This document shows positions 36,737 to 45,404 of a DNA stretch of 64,000 bases, piece by piece (position 1 is the first letter of the stretch; each line of letters opens with the position of its first letter). Origin of the DNA: Hungatella sp. (lineage in GTDB: Bacteria > Bacillota > Clostridia > Lachnospirales > Lachnospiraceae); contig WASS01000015.1 of the NCBI GenBank assembly GCA_009712635.1, positions 310,001-374,000 on the forward strand. Direction: 5' to 3'. The notes beneath the pieces were generated by a model that was not told where the DNA came from, searched no databases, and was given only the letters and a program-made list of their open reading frames with translations. Position numbers and translations under genes: made by a program.

Positions 36737-38101
36737 TTATTTCATGATATCTTCTCCCCTGGCAGCTCTGGCTACAATACCAGAGGAAGCTAACAGTGCG
36801 ATCAGGTTTGGAAATACCATGAGTGCATTAAAAAGGTCAGATAAATTCCAGACAAGCTGAACCTTTAAAAATGATCCAAGCACCAGGAACAGTACAACGA
36901 TCAACGCATATACCTTGGTTGCTTTCGGTCCAAAAAGTGCTTTCACATTTACCTCACCGAAAAAGTACCAGCCAATGATTGTTGAAAATGCGAAAAACAG
37001 GAGGCAGATTGCTACAAAAGCATTGCCAAAGGAACCAAACGCCTGACTGAAGGCTGCCTGGGCAAGGGCGGTTCCCTGAGGCGCTCCCTCCACCCCTGGC
37101 GCCAGCTTGCCGGAAGTAAGTATTACCAGCGCGGTGAGATTAAGTACTACAAAGGTATCAATGAATACCCCCATAATGGCCATAACACCCTGATCCTGAG
37201 GCTTCTCCACCTTTGCCATTGCATGGGCATGAGGCGTTGAACCCATACCTGCCTCATTGGAAAAAAGTCCTCTTGCAACACCATAACGCATAGCTTTTTG
37301 AACTCCGATTCCTGCTGCGCCGCCAAGCAGTGCCTGAGGGCGGAATGCACCGATCAGAATGGACTCCAAAGCCGGCAGGAGTGCACTGCGGTTTATTACC
37401 AGCACGATCAGACAGCCGATTATATAAAAGGCAGCCATGGCCGGTACCAGTTTTTCAGTCAGAGAAGCAATCCGTTTTACTCCTCCCATAAAGGTAAATG
37501 CCGCAACTGCAGCAATGACGATACCAACAATCAGGGGATCCAGACCAAACGCGGTGTGAAATGCCAGACCGATGGAATTTGCCTGAACCATATTACCGGT
37601 AAATCCCAGAGCAAAAATGATTGCCAGAGAGAAAAATACAGCCATTACCTTACCGGCAGTTCCTTTAAAACGGGCTCTGATATAGTAAATCGGACCCCCT
37701 GTCACTTCACCGTGTGAATTGACAGTTTTATATTTTTGGGCGAGAACAGCTTCTCCATAGTTGGTTGCCATTCCAAAAAAGGCACTGAGCCACATCCAGA
37801 ATATTGCACCAGGTCCTCCGGAATAAAGTGCTGTGGCACAGCCTGCAATATTACCCGTACCTACCTGGGCTGCAATTGCCGTAGTTAATGCCTGAAAGGA
37901 GGACATTCCGTCTTTGCCCGCATTTTCGCCGTTCAGCTTAAAACTGCCGAACATCCGCTTAAATCCTTCTCCAAATTTTCTGACCTGTACAAACCGGGTG
38001 CGGACAGTAAATAAAATTCCTGTTCCAACCAGCAGATACAGTAAAATGCTGTTCCAGACAATGCTGCTGACATGATCAACCAGCTGTGTAAATTGTTCCA
38101 T
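36737..38101 (-). CDS. AGCS-family alanine/glycine:cation symporter
   Basis: 454 residues from ATG 38101, about 10-11 membrane segments. Sodium- (or proton-) coupled uptake of alanine or glycine. AGCS signatures are visible: MSSFQALTTAIAAQVGTGNIAG near residue 75 and FSNEAGMGSTPHAHA near 285. GAGAGGG lies 8 bases before this ATG. The open frame continues to 38269, but that extra part covers a glycine riboswitch and its terminator and is not coding. The riboswitch indicates glycine as the physiological effector. Confidence 0.93.
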   Translation of the reverse strand: MEQFTQLVDHVSSIVWNSILLYLLVGTGILFTVRTRFVQVRKFGEGFKRMFGSFKLNGENAGKDGMSSFQALTTAIAAQVGTGNIAGCATALYSGGPGAIFWMWLSAFFGMATNYGEAVLAQKYKTVNSHGEVTGGPIYYIRARFKGTAGKVMAVFFSLAIIFALGFTGNMVQANSIGLAFHTAFGLDPLIVGIVIAAVAAFTFMGGVKRIASLTEKLVPAMAAFYIIGCLIVLVINRSALLPALESILIGAFRPQALLGGAAGIGVQKAMRYGVARGLFSNEAGMGSTPHAHAMAKVEKPQDQGVMAIMGVFIDTFVVLNLTALVILTSGKLAPGVEGAPQGTALAQAAFSQAFGSFGNAFVAICLLFFAFSTIIGWYFFGEVNVKALFGPKATKVYALIVVLFLVLGSFLKVQLVWNLSDLFNALMVFPNLIALLASSGIVARAARGEDIMK

Positions 38102-38134
38102 GTGATAGACCCTCTCTTTTTGTTTAATAAAAAA

Positions 38135-38161
38135 AGCCAAACCATATGGGATGATTTGGCT
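38135..38161 (-). terminator. Riboswitch-linked terminator before AGCS gene
   Basis: On the minus strand AGCCAAATCAT and ATGGTTTGGCT pair in an 11-bp stem followed by T7. It lies between the glycine riboswitch and the symporter ribosome site, so it is the likely expression platform. Confidence 0.8.
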
Positions 38162-38211
38162 CTGAAAGCAAACAAATAAGGGCATCACTGCCGCTAAACG
38201 TTTGAACTTAA

Positions 38212-38395
38212 ACTCTGTCCTTTTGCCTGAGAGATTAACGCGGTTTCCCGCGCCTTGCACCTTCGGCACTCATTCATGAGATTCTCCAGAGCCACATCCA
38301 TTCATAGTCCCTATCCGGTACTCCGGATGCCTGAGAGTGTTACTCCTTCGGCAGACAATCGTCATTTTCCTACGAACTTCGCTTGTTGGTTTATT
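38212..38395 (-). promoter_or_regulatory. Tandem glycine riboswitch
   Basis: Read on the minus strand, two glycine aptamers in series. Aptamer 1 has TGCCGAAGGAGTAA and CTCTCAGGCA; aptamer 2 has TGCCGAAGGTGCAAGG and CTCTCAGGCAAAAGGAC, with a GCGCGGGAAACCGCG hairpin between. The short linker is typical of the cooperative class. It precedes a terminator and the AGCS symporter. Ends are approximate. The remaining 70 bases to the iron-sulfur gene hold only AT-rich promoter-like sequence. Confidence 0.9.
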
Positions 38396-38472
38396 ACTTT
38401 TTCACTTTATCACATTAACATAGGCTCTTAAGAATGTCAAGTCTATGCTTAACTTTCTTTCCTCTATATACT

Positions 38473-39426
38473 TTACTTTCTATTGCTTGCCCCGCCGGCC
38501 AGCTGCTTTCCATCCAATATTTCCTGCTTTCTGCTTAAAATATCATCGGTAAGAAGCTGTGCTTCAACGTTTTCAAACCCAATCCGTTCAATGGTATCTG
38601 CAAACCGTTCTCCAGCCTGCCCCTGCTCCCGAAACAGGAGAATGGTCTTTTCAACGACTGACAGTACTTCCTCTTCGCTCTTAAAAATCCTTGATAGCGA
38701 TTTTCCATGATTTATCTTTTTTCCCCATCTTCCACCAATATAAACGCGAAATCCAGGTATTCCCTTCTCAGTTACACCAAACGGGCATTTACCGGTACAA
38801 CGTCCGCAGTTAATACACTTCTCCGGATCGATGTTAATCAGTGCGTCTGAAAGTTTTGCCGCTTTCATGGGGCATGCCATCTCAACCTGGCACTTCCTGC
38901 ATCCACGGCACAGATCTTTCTTTGCACACGGAATTAATTGTCCTACAATACCGATATCATTTAAATTAGGCTTTACACAGTTATTGGGGCAACCTCCTGT
39001 AGCAATCTTGAATTTATGCGGCAGCTTTACCGTATGATAGCCCTTGTAAAACCGTTCATGTATTTTTTCTGACAAAGCAAACGTATCATATAGCCCATAC
39101 TGACAGGTGGTTCCCTTACAGGATACAACAGGACGCACCAATGCTCCGGTTCCTCCGGTCTCTAGCCCAGCTTCCGCCAGATGGCTGCGAAATTCCTCTA
39201 TGTCATTAAAATGAATTCCTCTGACTTCAATGCTTAAACGAGCTGTAAATTCCACTTCTCCATTGCCATACTTTCTTGCCGCATCCGCAATTGCAGCAAT
39301 CTGATCCGCCGTAATCTTACCATTTACGGTAATTATACGTCCGTTAAATAGATCCGTTCCCTTATTATTTAAAAAGCCAAGCGCTTTGACCCTCTTGATC
39401 TCATCTGGTTTTAATGTGCATGCCAT
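38473..39426 (-). CDS. Sulfite/nitrite reductase-like 4Fe-4S protein
   Basis: 317 residues from ATG 39426 (AGGAG 10 bases upstream). N-terminal ferredoxin-like half domain of nitrite/sulfite reductases, then the siroheme/4Fe-4S region with SCKGTTC and GGCPNNC, then two 4Fe-4S ferredoxin motifs (CRGCRKCQVEMACP and CINCGRCTGKCP) inserted before a C-terminal reductase stretch (FRVYIGGRWGK). The layout resembles AsrC-type and clostridial small sulfite reductases. The first cysteine pair is CX4C, where CX5C is usual, so catalysis on sulfite is uncertain. Divergent LysR gene probably regulates it. Confidence 0.8.
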   Translation of the reverse strand: MACTLKPDEIKRVKALGFLNNKGTDLFNGRIITVNGKITADQIAAIADAARKYGNGEVEFTARLSIEVRGIHFNDIEEFRSHLAEAGLETGGTGALVRPVVSCKGTTCQYGLYDTFALSEKIHERFYKGYHTVKLPHKFKIATGGCPNNCVKPNLNDIGIVGQLIPCAKKDLCRGCRKCQVEMACPMKAAKLSDALINIDPEKCINCGRCTGKCPFGVTEKGIPGFRVYIGGRWGKKINHGKSLSRIFKSEEEVLSVVEKTILLFREQGQAGERFADTIERIGFENVEAQLLTDDILSRKQEILDGKQLAGGASNRK

Positions 39427-39549
39427 AATTCTACCGCTCCTGTTTTCTGTTATTGTCACTATCATAGCACTTGTTTTTTGCACCGTAAAATAGTATTATC
39501 TAAAGCATGATATTGGTTTTATCTATACCAGATGACGGGAGAGAGTAAA

Positions 39550-40428
39550 ATGGCAACCTTGAAGCAGTTAAAGACCTTTATAGCAGTGGCAGAGACATTA
39601 AAGATGAGTGAGGCAGCCAAACGACTCTATCTGTCCCAGCCTACCGTAAGTCAGATTATTGCAGATTTGGAAAAAGAATATGAAACCACATTTTTTAAAC
39701 GATATCCCAAGCGGCTGGAAATGACCCCTATGGGAAAGCTTTTCTGGGACAGGGCTCTGAATGTTTTAAACAGCTATGAGACATTAAACCAATCCATGAA
39801 AAACTCTGCCGTACTCCGCCCACTGCGGGTGGGAGTTACCTTAACCATCGGAGATACCATGATCAGTGATATAATACAGCGACTGCAAAAGAGCCATCCC
39901 GACATCTCATGCTCTGTATATATAGAAAATACAAAGATACTGGAACACCGCCTGATTCACAATGAGCTGGATATCGCACTAGTGGAAGGCGTGATATTAA
40001 ATGAGAAGATTCATACAGAACCAATTATGGAAGACGAGCTGCAGCTGATTTACAGCATAGACCATCCTTTTTCCGGAAGAGATGTGATCAGAGCGGAGGA
40101 TTTATACAACTGTGAATTTATACTGCGGGAAGTTGGCAGCGGAACACGCTCTATCTTTGAAAACCTCATGCAGACCCGGCACATTCCCTATCACGTTAAA
40201 TGGGAATCCTACAGCGGATCTGCCATACTGGACGGTGTTGCCCGCAACCTTGGCATCGGAGTCATCTCCACCCGCTATGTAAAGGGATCTTCCCGTTCTG
40301 AAGTGATCCACGCCCGTCCCATAAAAGACATGCCCATGAACCGCTACTTTTATCTTTGCTATAATGAATGCCACGCCTTTAACTCCCAGATGGCTGATTT
40401 CAAGGACGCGACAAAGTCCATGAAATAG
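39550..40428 (+). CDS. LysR-family transcriptional regulator
   Basis: 292 residues from ATG 39550 (GGGAGAG 6 bases upstream). N-terminal HTH (LKQLKTFIAVAETLKMSEAA, then LYLSQPTVSQIIADLEKEY) and LysR substrate-binding domain (LRVGVTLTIGDTMISDI onward). CysL/CysB-like members sense sulfur intermediates; divergence from the sulfite-reductase-like gene supports a sulfur role, by inference. It shares a 123-base intergenic region with it, where LysR proteins usually bind. Confidence 0.9.
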   Translation: MATLKQLKTFIAVAETLKMSEAAKRLYLSQPTVSQIIADLEKEYETTFFKRYPKRLEMTPMGKLFWDRALNVLNSYETLNQSMKNSAVLRPLRVGVTLTIGDTMISDIIQRLQKSHPDISCSVYIENTKILEHRLIHNELDIALVEGVILNEKIHTEPIMEDELQLIYSIDHPFSGRDVIRAEDLYNCEFILREVGSGTRSIFENLMQTRHIPYHVKWESYSGSAILDGVARNLGIGVISTRYVKGSSRSEVIHARPIKDMPMNRYFYLCYNECHAFNSQMADFKDATKSMK

Positions 40429-40458
40429 AAAGCCTGTGGGAGTTTCCTGCTTTTCAGC

Positions 40459-41307
40459 CTATGGGAATTCTATTTTCATTCCATCATAGGCAAATTCAAT
40501 TCCTTCATACTGTCTTTGCAGCCTGACGTAATCGTCATAGGACTTTCCCCAATCTTCTTCTAAATGGGTGATGATTACTTTTCCTATCTGATAATTCTTT
40601 TTTAATGCAACAATCTCATCCATAACAAATAATTCTTTCCGCAGAATATTTGTTTCATCAAGTACAAACCCATCCTTTAACTCATCCCCCACAATGGTAT
40701 TGCCAATAATTAAGACATCGGCTTTATAAAATAGCTGGTGATCTGGAAATGGTTTTACATCGCAGGGGGCATAAATCACTTTCCTTTCTTGATCCTTTAT
40801 CACAAAAACGGTTACAATCCCACTTTCATCAACCGGGATAAATTCGATCTGAATTCCGTTTTGTTCCAGATGGTTCATATTTTTGACTTTTGCCAGCCCC
40901 ATCTCTTCATAATATTCCAGCATGGAACCATATTTGCTGCACTGACTCCTCAGTTCCTTTATAATCTCAGACATTGCCCCTACAGTCAAAGGCTGGCTGC
41001 AGGTCATCCCCACAGACTGGGCAAGCCAGTCCATCTTTAACTGCTCAATCACCCTGATTCCCATGGTATGATCCGGGTCTGCGTGGCTGAACAAGATGGT
41101 ATCAATTGCTTTCACATCAGCATGGTTTAGTGCTGCATTGATGTCTTCCGGTGTATCAATTAATAAATTTAGATCTTCTAAATACAGACTGCATCCACAT
41201 CTTGCGTATGGAACTCCTTTTGTTCTTGCCTCCTTGCAGATTCTGCATTGGCATAATGGTCTCGGTATGCTGACGCAGCCGCCTGAACCGATTATTTTGA
41301 TCTTCAT
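40459..41307 (-). CDS. MBL-fold metallo-hydrolase, PhnP-like
   Basis: 282 residues. Metallo-beta-lactamase fold with the metal motif SHADPDH (HxxxDH form, near 77) and a cysteine-rich N-terminal segment (RPLCQCRICKEA, then ARCGCS) like the structural zinc site of PhnP phosphodiesterases. Probably a cyclic phosphodiester or related phosphoesterase; no phn genes are nearby, so the substrate is unknown. AGGAGG lies 7 bases before ATG. It is convergent with the LysR gene and stands alone. Confidence 0.82.
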   Translation of the reverse strand: MKIKIIGSGGCVSIPRPLCQCRICKEARTKGVPYARCGCSLYLEDLNLLIDTPEDINAALNHADVKAIDTILFSHADPDHTMGIRVIEQLKMDWLAQSVGMTCSQPLTVGAMSEIIKELRSQCSKYGSMLEYYEEMGLAKVKNMNHLEQNGIQIEFIPVDESGIVTVFVIKDQERKVIYAPCDVKPFPDHQLFYKADVLIIGNTIVGDELKDGFVLDETNILRKELFVMDEIVALKKNYQIGKVIITHLEEDWGKSYDDYVRLQRQYEGIEFAYDGMKIEFP

Positions 41308-41342
41308 GTTGTCACCTCCTGGTATTGAAAAATTTTCTCTTA

Positions 41343-41374
41343 GGAGCCTTAAAGCAAAACGGCTTTCAGGCTCC
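41343..41374. terminator. Hairpin between MBL and XRE genes
   Basis: GGAGCCT-(T)-AAAGC / GCTTT-(C)-AGGCTCC around a 6-base loop. It lies 125 bases beyond the XRE stop and 36 before the MBL ATG, and may end readthrough from the XRE gene. The tail is only moderately T-rich on the minus strand. Confidence 0.45.
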
Positions 41375-41498
41375 CACCGTTGATATGGAAGCCTGCATAC
41401 GCTGTGGCATACACCAGATTTTGTCCTATAAACGCGCTGTGGCTAGCCTGATATTCTTATTCTATTATCATTGGGACTTAAGCGTAATCCTTATGATA

Positions 41499-42482
41499 TC
41501 AATCTTTTTTCAATGCCCCGGCAATTCCCAGAACAGCTCCATACAAAACCGCTGCACTTGGCCAGATAATCCAGGTCTTACCCCACTCTTCAGTTAAAAA
41601 GCTGATCCCCAGATAAACTGCGGTCACAATACACCAGTAAATAGCCGGTACACGTTCTTCTTTTTTCTTTTCCACCTTTTTGCCTTCTGTATAATCTCCC
41701 TCCTGGAGAAGAATATGAAAACAGGCTTTCTTCTCCCCTGCCACAATAATCAGAAAAACAGCTGCGGCCACTATAACAAACAATATTAACAGACAAATCG
41801 TCTGTATATATCCAGAAGCGCCTAAAGAAGATGCGATCAGCAACGGGCATACGGAAATGATGCATAGAAACACACCTGTCACCGTATAGAAACGGTTAAT
41901 ACCTTCATATTGTGCCATTTTTTTGCGTACTACAGCTTCTACTCCGTATTCCAGCTGAAATGCTTCTTTATTCAGGTACTCAAATGCTTCCATCTTCATC
42001 CCGTTTAATATGAAAAATACCGTAGAAAGTCCCACAATCAGAAGCATAACAATGACACCCACACCCCCTGCCCTCCCTTCGCTGATCACATTTTCTTTAA
42101 ATTCTGCAAGTGCCCCAAGATAAATGAGAACAACCGGAGACAGGATACAGGCCGAAACAGCCCCAGCTATCTTCTTCGATGCTTTGATCTTATTTTCCAT
42201 AAATTCGTTTGCAACTTCCATGGTGATACGTCTTCTTCCATTTTCACCATCAGAATTTCCGGGTAATGCTGCCGGTAAGTCTTCTAACTCCTCCTTCAGC
42301 AGATAATCCGTAGATACACCAAACAGCTGACTGAGTTTTAAGATTCGTTCCAGATCCGGAATGGAAGCCCCTGACTCCCACTTTGAGACTGACTGTCTGG
42401 ATACATCCATCTGGAAAGCCAGTTCTTCCTGGGACCACCCATTTTTCTTTCTTAGTTCCATAATTTTTTCTGCTAAAATCAC
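41499..42482 (-). CDS. XRE-family regulator with membrane domain
   Basis: 327 residues from GTG 42482 (GAGAGG 10 bases upstream); the methionine codons further up at 42500-42503 do not have a site. N-terminal Cro/C1 HTH ([20 protein letters not shown], then [19 protein letters not shown]), a linker, and four to five membrane segments in the C-terminal 200 residues, with a cytoplasmic charged loop. Such membrane-tethered XRE proteins are common in clostridia; their signals are unknown. The upstream region has two dyads (42604-42642, 42648-42660) that may be its operators. Confidence 0.87.
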   Translation of the reverse strand: MILAEKIMELRKKNGWSQEELAFQMDVSRQSVSKWESGASIPDLERILKLSQLFGVSTDYLLKEELEDLPAALPGNSDGENGRRRITMEVANEFMENKIKASKKIAGAVSACILSPVVLIYLGALAEFKENVISEGRAGGVGVIVMLLIVGLSTVFFILNGMKMEAFEYLNKEAFQLEYGVEAVVRKKMAQYEGINRFYTVTGVFLCIISVCPLLIASSLGASGYIQTICLLILFVIVAAAVFLIIVAGEKKACFHILLQEGDYTEGKKVEKKKEERVPAIYWCIVTAVYLGISFLTEEWGKTWIIWPSAAVLYGAVLGIAGALKKD

Positions 42483-42603
42483 AATGATCCATCCTCTCAT
42501 CATTCATATTGGTCATACTGCCCATCCTTTGCTTTCTATTGTTTTATAGTCTGAAAGAAAGCGAATGATGTCCGTTGACTGCCTCTATTATAAGATTTTC
42601 ACC

Positions 42604-42642
42604 GGTTGTCAACTACCAAGTGCACTGTATGATCTGACAACC
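42604..42642. promoter_or_regulatory. Dyad upstream of XRE gene
   Basis: GGTTGTCA (42604-42611) and TGACAACC (42635-42642) are perfect 8-bp arms 23 bases apart; the minus-strand -35 TTGACA of a likely XRE promoter lies in one arm. A second, odd-length palindrome TTGCAATTTGCAA follows at 42648-42660. The remaining stretch to 42835 shows no convincing gene. Confidence 0.45.
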
Positions 42643-42835
42643 AGCAGTTGCAATTTGCAAAAACAGAGGTAAAACGGATGGCTAAGACTCAGATTATCAG
42701 AAAACGGGAACATAAAATGGCACCGGCAGTAGGAATCTGCTCTCCTTCTTTTTTGCAGTCTCCTCTGTCTGTGTATAAAAATCCCCCAAAACGTGCCCTA
42801 ACAGGAGCACCATCATATATTATTTCAATTTCTAA

Positions 42836-43123
42836 TCACCCAATTTCCCCTAATGCCTTTTCTACAGTATCAAACGCCTCTTCATAAGCATAGTAATTTC
42901 CTGTCACCAGAACCTTGCTCACTGTTGGCTGTTTAATATTCAGCCTTTTTGCTGTTTCTGTCTGGTTGTCCCGATGTTCCAGCATATCCTGAATAATTTC
43001 TCTCTGACGGTTTGTCCACGAAGCTTTTAATGCCGCCATCAATCCGAAAATGGTGTTTATGAACATCTGGGGCTCTTGATTTTCTCCCTCTACCTCAAGT
43101 CGGATATCAGAAGCCTTTTCCGG
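42836..43123 (-). pseudogene. 5'-truncated SatD-family remnant
   Basis: A 95-codon open frame beginning right after a TAG at 43124-43126, without its own start in the first 19 codons. It reads KASDIRLEVEG and then INTIFGLMAALKASWTNRQR, an HTH (QTETAKRLNIKQPTVSKVL) and an acidic end. This matches the C-terminal third of SatD family proteins (about 200 residues), and the match continues upstream of the only methionine at 43066. The N-terminal domain is missing, and yaaA follows upstream. I call it a decayed gene; translation from ATG 43066 could still make a 76-residue HTH peptide. Confidence 0.6.
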
Positions 43124-43157
43124 CTATAATCAACAATTATTCATCAATTGGGCTATA

Positions 43158-43904
43158 TTATCCACCAATAACAAAAGTCATTTCTGTCTCAGTGGATAAC
43201 TCCTCTATGTACCGGTACCCCAACGCATTAAATTTCTTTAGCTGACTGACCTTTGTCACATGGTTCTCTGCCATATACCGAACCATCTCTCCCCTTGCCA
43301 TCTTGGCGAGAGTCCCCTTCTGCTTTATCTTACCATGAGCCAGTTCTCCAAATATACATGTGACAAATGTATCAGCAGACGTCACATATGGCTTCACCGC
43401 CTGAGAGTACTCCTTAGAGGCGAGATTTATTACAATATGGTCTTCCCCTGCCAGTTCTTTATAGATTCTATTGTCCCAGAAGCCGTATAAATCCCTGCTG
43501 CCTGCAACAGCCATACGCGCCTGCATCTCAAGGCGGTATGGCACTACTCCGTCAAAGGGAGATAAGATTCCATAAAACCCGGAGAGAATCCGCAGATGGT
43601 CTCCGAGATAATCAAGTGCCTGCCTGGTCATAATCAGAGGCGACATATGCTGGTATTGAAGCCCCTCATAGGCCAGTACTGCAGGAGTTATGTTTTTTTC
43701 CAGGTCCATTTCAGCAAACCGCCTGTAATTTAATCCCGCAAGCTGGTCATTGCAGCCCCATAACTTCTTCACCTCATCATAGGACATCTTTTTAATTTCT
43801 TCCCAAAGTATTCTGGTATAATCTAATAAAACAGGCAACCCTGTTGTGGCCATGGAATCGGAATCCACATTCATTTTTTTCGCTGGTGAGATTATGATCT
43901 TCAT
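43158..43904 (-). CDS. yaaA: YaaA-family peroxide stress protein
   Basis: 248 residues, the usual length of the YaaA/DUF328 family, whose members lower free intracellular iron under peroxide stress. Family blocks are visible: MKIIISPAKKMN at the start, LYGFWDNRIYKEL and INLASKEYSQAVKPY in the middle, MARGEMVRYMAENHV near the end. AAAGG lies 9 bases before ATG. The start touches the stop of the peroxiredoxin gene, so the two form one oxidative-stress unit. Confidence 0.92.
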   Translation of the reverse strand: MKIIISPAKKMNVDSDSMATTGLPVLLDYTRILWEEIKKMSYDEVKKLWGCNDQLAGLNYRRFAEMDLEKNITPAVLAYEGLQYQHMSPLIMTRQALDYLGDHLRILSGFYGILSPFDGVVPYRLEMQARMAVAGSRDLYGFWDNRIYKELAGEDHIVINLASKEYSQAVKPYVTSADTFVTCIFGELAHGKIKQKGTLAKMARGEMVRYMAENHVTKVSQLKKFNALGYRYIEELSTETEMTFVIGG

Positions 43905-44357
43905 TTAGATTTCCTTTAACATCTGCGCTGGATTTTCCGCCGCCTTTACTTTTCCCAATGCCCTTATTATTACTCCCTGTTCATCAATCAGATATGTGCT
44001 CCGAACCACGCCCATGGTCTTTTTTCCATACATATTCTTTTCCTGCCACACATCATAAGCCTGAATCGCAGTCAGCTCCGGATCAGAAAGCAGAGTAAAC
44101 GGCAATCCATTCTTCTCTTCAAATTTCTTATGAGAAGCAACGCTGTCCTTGCTGATGCCGATCACGACCGCATCCTTTTCAAGAAACTGGGGATAAAGCT
44201 GCGCAAAACCACAGGCCTGACTGGTGCAGCCCGGTGTCTGGTCTTTTGGATAAAAATAAAGAATCACTTTCTTTCCCCTATATTCATCTAATGTATGGAT
44301 TACTCCATTCTGGTCCGGTAATTCAAATGACGGTGCTTTTGTTCCTGTTTCTAACAT
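43905..44357 (-). CDS. bcp: Thioredoxin-dependent peroxiredoxin, Bcp type
   Basis: 150 residues from ATG 44357 (AAAGGGG 8 bases upstream; 44414 has none). Cytoplasmic 1-Cys/atypical 2-Cys peroxiredoxin that reduces hydroperoxides using thioredoxin. The active site reads FYPKDQTPGCTSQACGF, with the peroxidatic Cys about 45 and resolving Cys five residues on, as in Bcp/PrxQ. Followed directly by yaaA; a thioredoxin gene lies at 54121. Confidence 0.94.
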   Translation of the reverse strand: MLETGTKAPSFELPDQNGVIHTLDEYRGKKVILYFYPKDQTPGCTSQACGFAQLYPQFLEKDAVVIGISKDSVASHKKFEEKNGLPFTLLSDPELTAIQAYDVWQEKNMYGKKTMGVVRSTYLIDEQGVIIRALGKVKAAENPAQMLKEI

Positions 44358-44476
44358 CTTTATTCCCCTTTCCGTCTGTCTGCTCTTATTATTTCCAACA
44401 GTATGACATTCCATTTATGTACTTATATTATCATGAACAGGAAATTTTGTAGATAGAAAAGTTAAAACCACTTCTA

Positions 44477-45376
44477 TTAATTCTGGTGTCTGGCCGGCAA
44501 TTTTATTTCTGAAATAAACAGTCCTGCCAGTGTAAGTAAGATTCCAAGCACCGCAGTGCCTGTAATTGTCTCGTGAAGGATCAGTACCGATGTGATAACA
44601 GTAATAACCGGAACCATATAAATATAGACGCTGGTTTTAACGGCACCCAGTATTTTCAACGCATAATTCCAGGTTACGAAACAAATGGCAGATGCCCCAA
44701 ATCCAAGAAATATGATGTTAAACAAATTCACCGGTTTTATTATCTGACCAATGTCCGGCTCAAACTTAAATATAAATAATACAGGCATCATAAACAGTAA
44801 GCCGTAAAAGAAAATTCTTCGTGTCACTGAAATGGTGTGGTAATGATATCCGCTGATTTTCTTTGTAAGTACGGAATAAATCGCCCATACCGCAGCCGCC
44901 AGAATTGCCAGTATATCTCCCATTGGATTTAATTTCAATTGACTGCTTCCGTTAAAACTGATAAGAAAAATTCCAGCCACTGCCACTGCAAACCCGATAA
45001 AAAACTGGGCTCTCATTTTTTCCCCAGCTAAAAGTAAATGGGCAAAAATCGCTGTAAAAAACGGTGCAATGGAGATGATAACGCCAACATTTGAGGCCAA
45101 TGTATAAGTCAAAGCTATATTTTCCAGCAGAAAATAAAGTGTAATACCACATAATCCTGCTCCTGCAAAATACAGCTCCTGTTTTCTTTCCTTCACCTTC
45201 AGGCGGTGGGGATATAACGCAAGTAAAGCGAAATAACCAATTACAAATCTTATAAATAATATTTCTATGGGAGTAAATGCCTTTAAAAGTATTTTAGTCG
45301 ATATGAATGTGGTACCCCAGATAAATATTGTAAATAATGAAAATAAATGTCCCTGAATCTCTTTCTTTCTGTCCAT
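44477..45376 (-). CDS. DMT-family permease (EamA)
   Basis: 299 residues, ten membrane segments in two EamA repeats (FTIFIWGTTFISTKILLKAF; then GDILAILAAAVWAIYSVLTK). Exporter or importer of small metabolites; the substrate cannot be inferred. AAAGGG lies 5 bases before ATG. It is flanked upstream by the AraC gene on the same strand (28 bases), which may control it. Confidence 0.88.
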   Translation of the reverse strand: MDRKKEIQGHLFSLFTIFIWGTTFISTKILLKAFTPIEILFIRFVIGYFALLALYPHRLKVKERKQELYFAGAGLCGITLYFLLENIALTYTLASNVGVIISIAPFFTAIFAHLLLAGEKMRAQFFIGFAVAVAGIFLISFNGSSQLKLNPMGDILAILAAAVWAIYSVLTKKISGYHYHTISVTRRIFFYGLLFMMPVLFIFKFEPDIGQIIKPVNLFNIIFLGFGASAICFVTWNYALKILGAVKTSVYIYMVPVITVITSVLILHETITGTAVLGILLTLAGLFISEIKLPARHQN

Positions 45377-45404
45377 GAAAACCCTTTCTTTTTATCAGTC
45401 AGCA

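Noticed and set aside
38102-38269. N-terminal extension of the AGCS symporter frame by 56 codons
   Set aside because: It covers the glycine riboswitch's 3' part and its terminator. The ribosome site fits ATG 38101.
42648-42887. 79-codon plus-strand frame between XRE and the SatD remnant
   Set aside because: It lies over the SatD remnant's end and an operator-like palindrome, and has no recognisable family or ribosome site.
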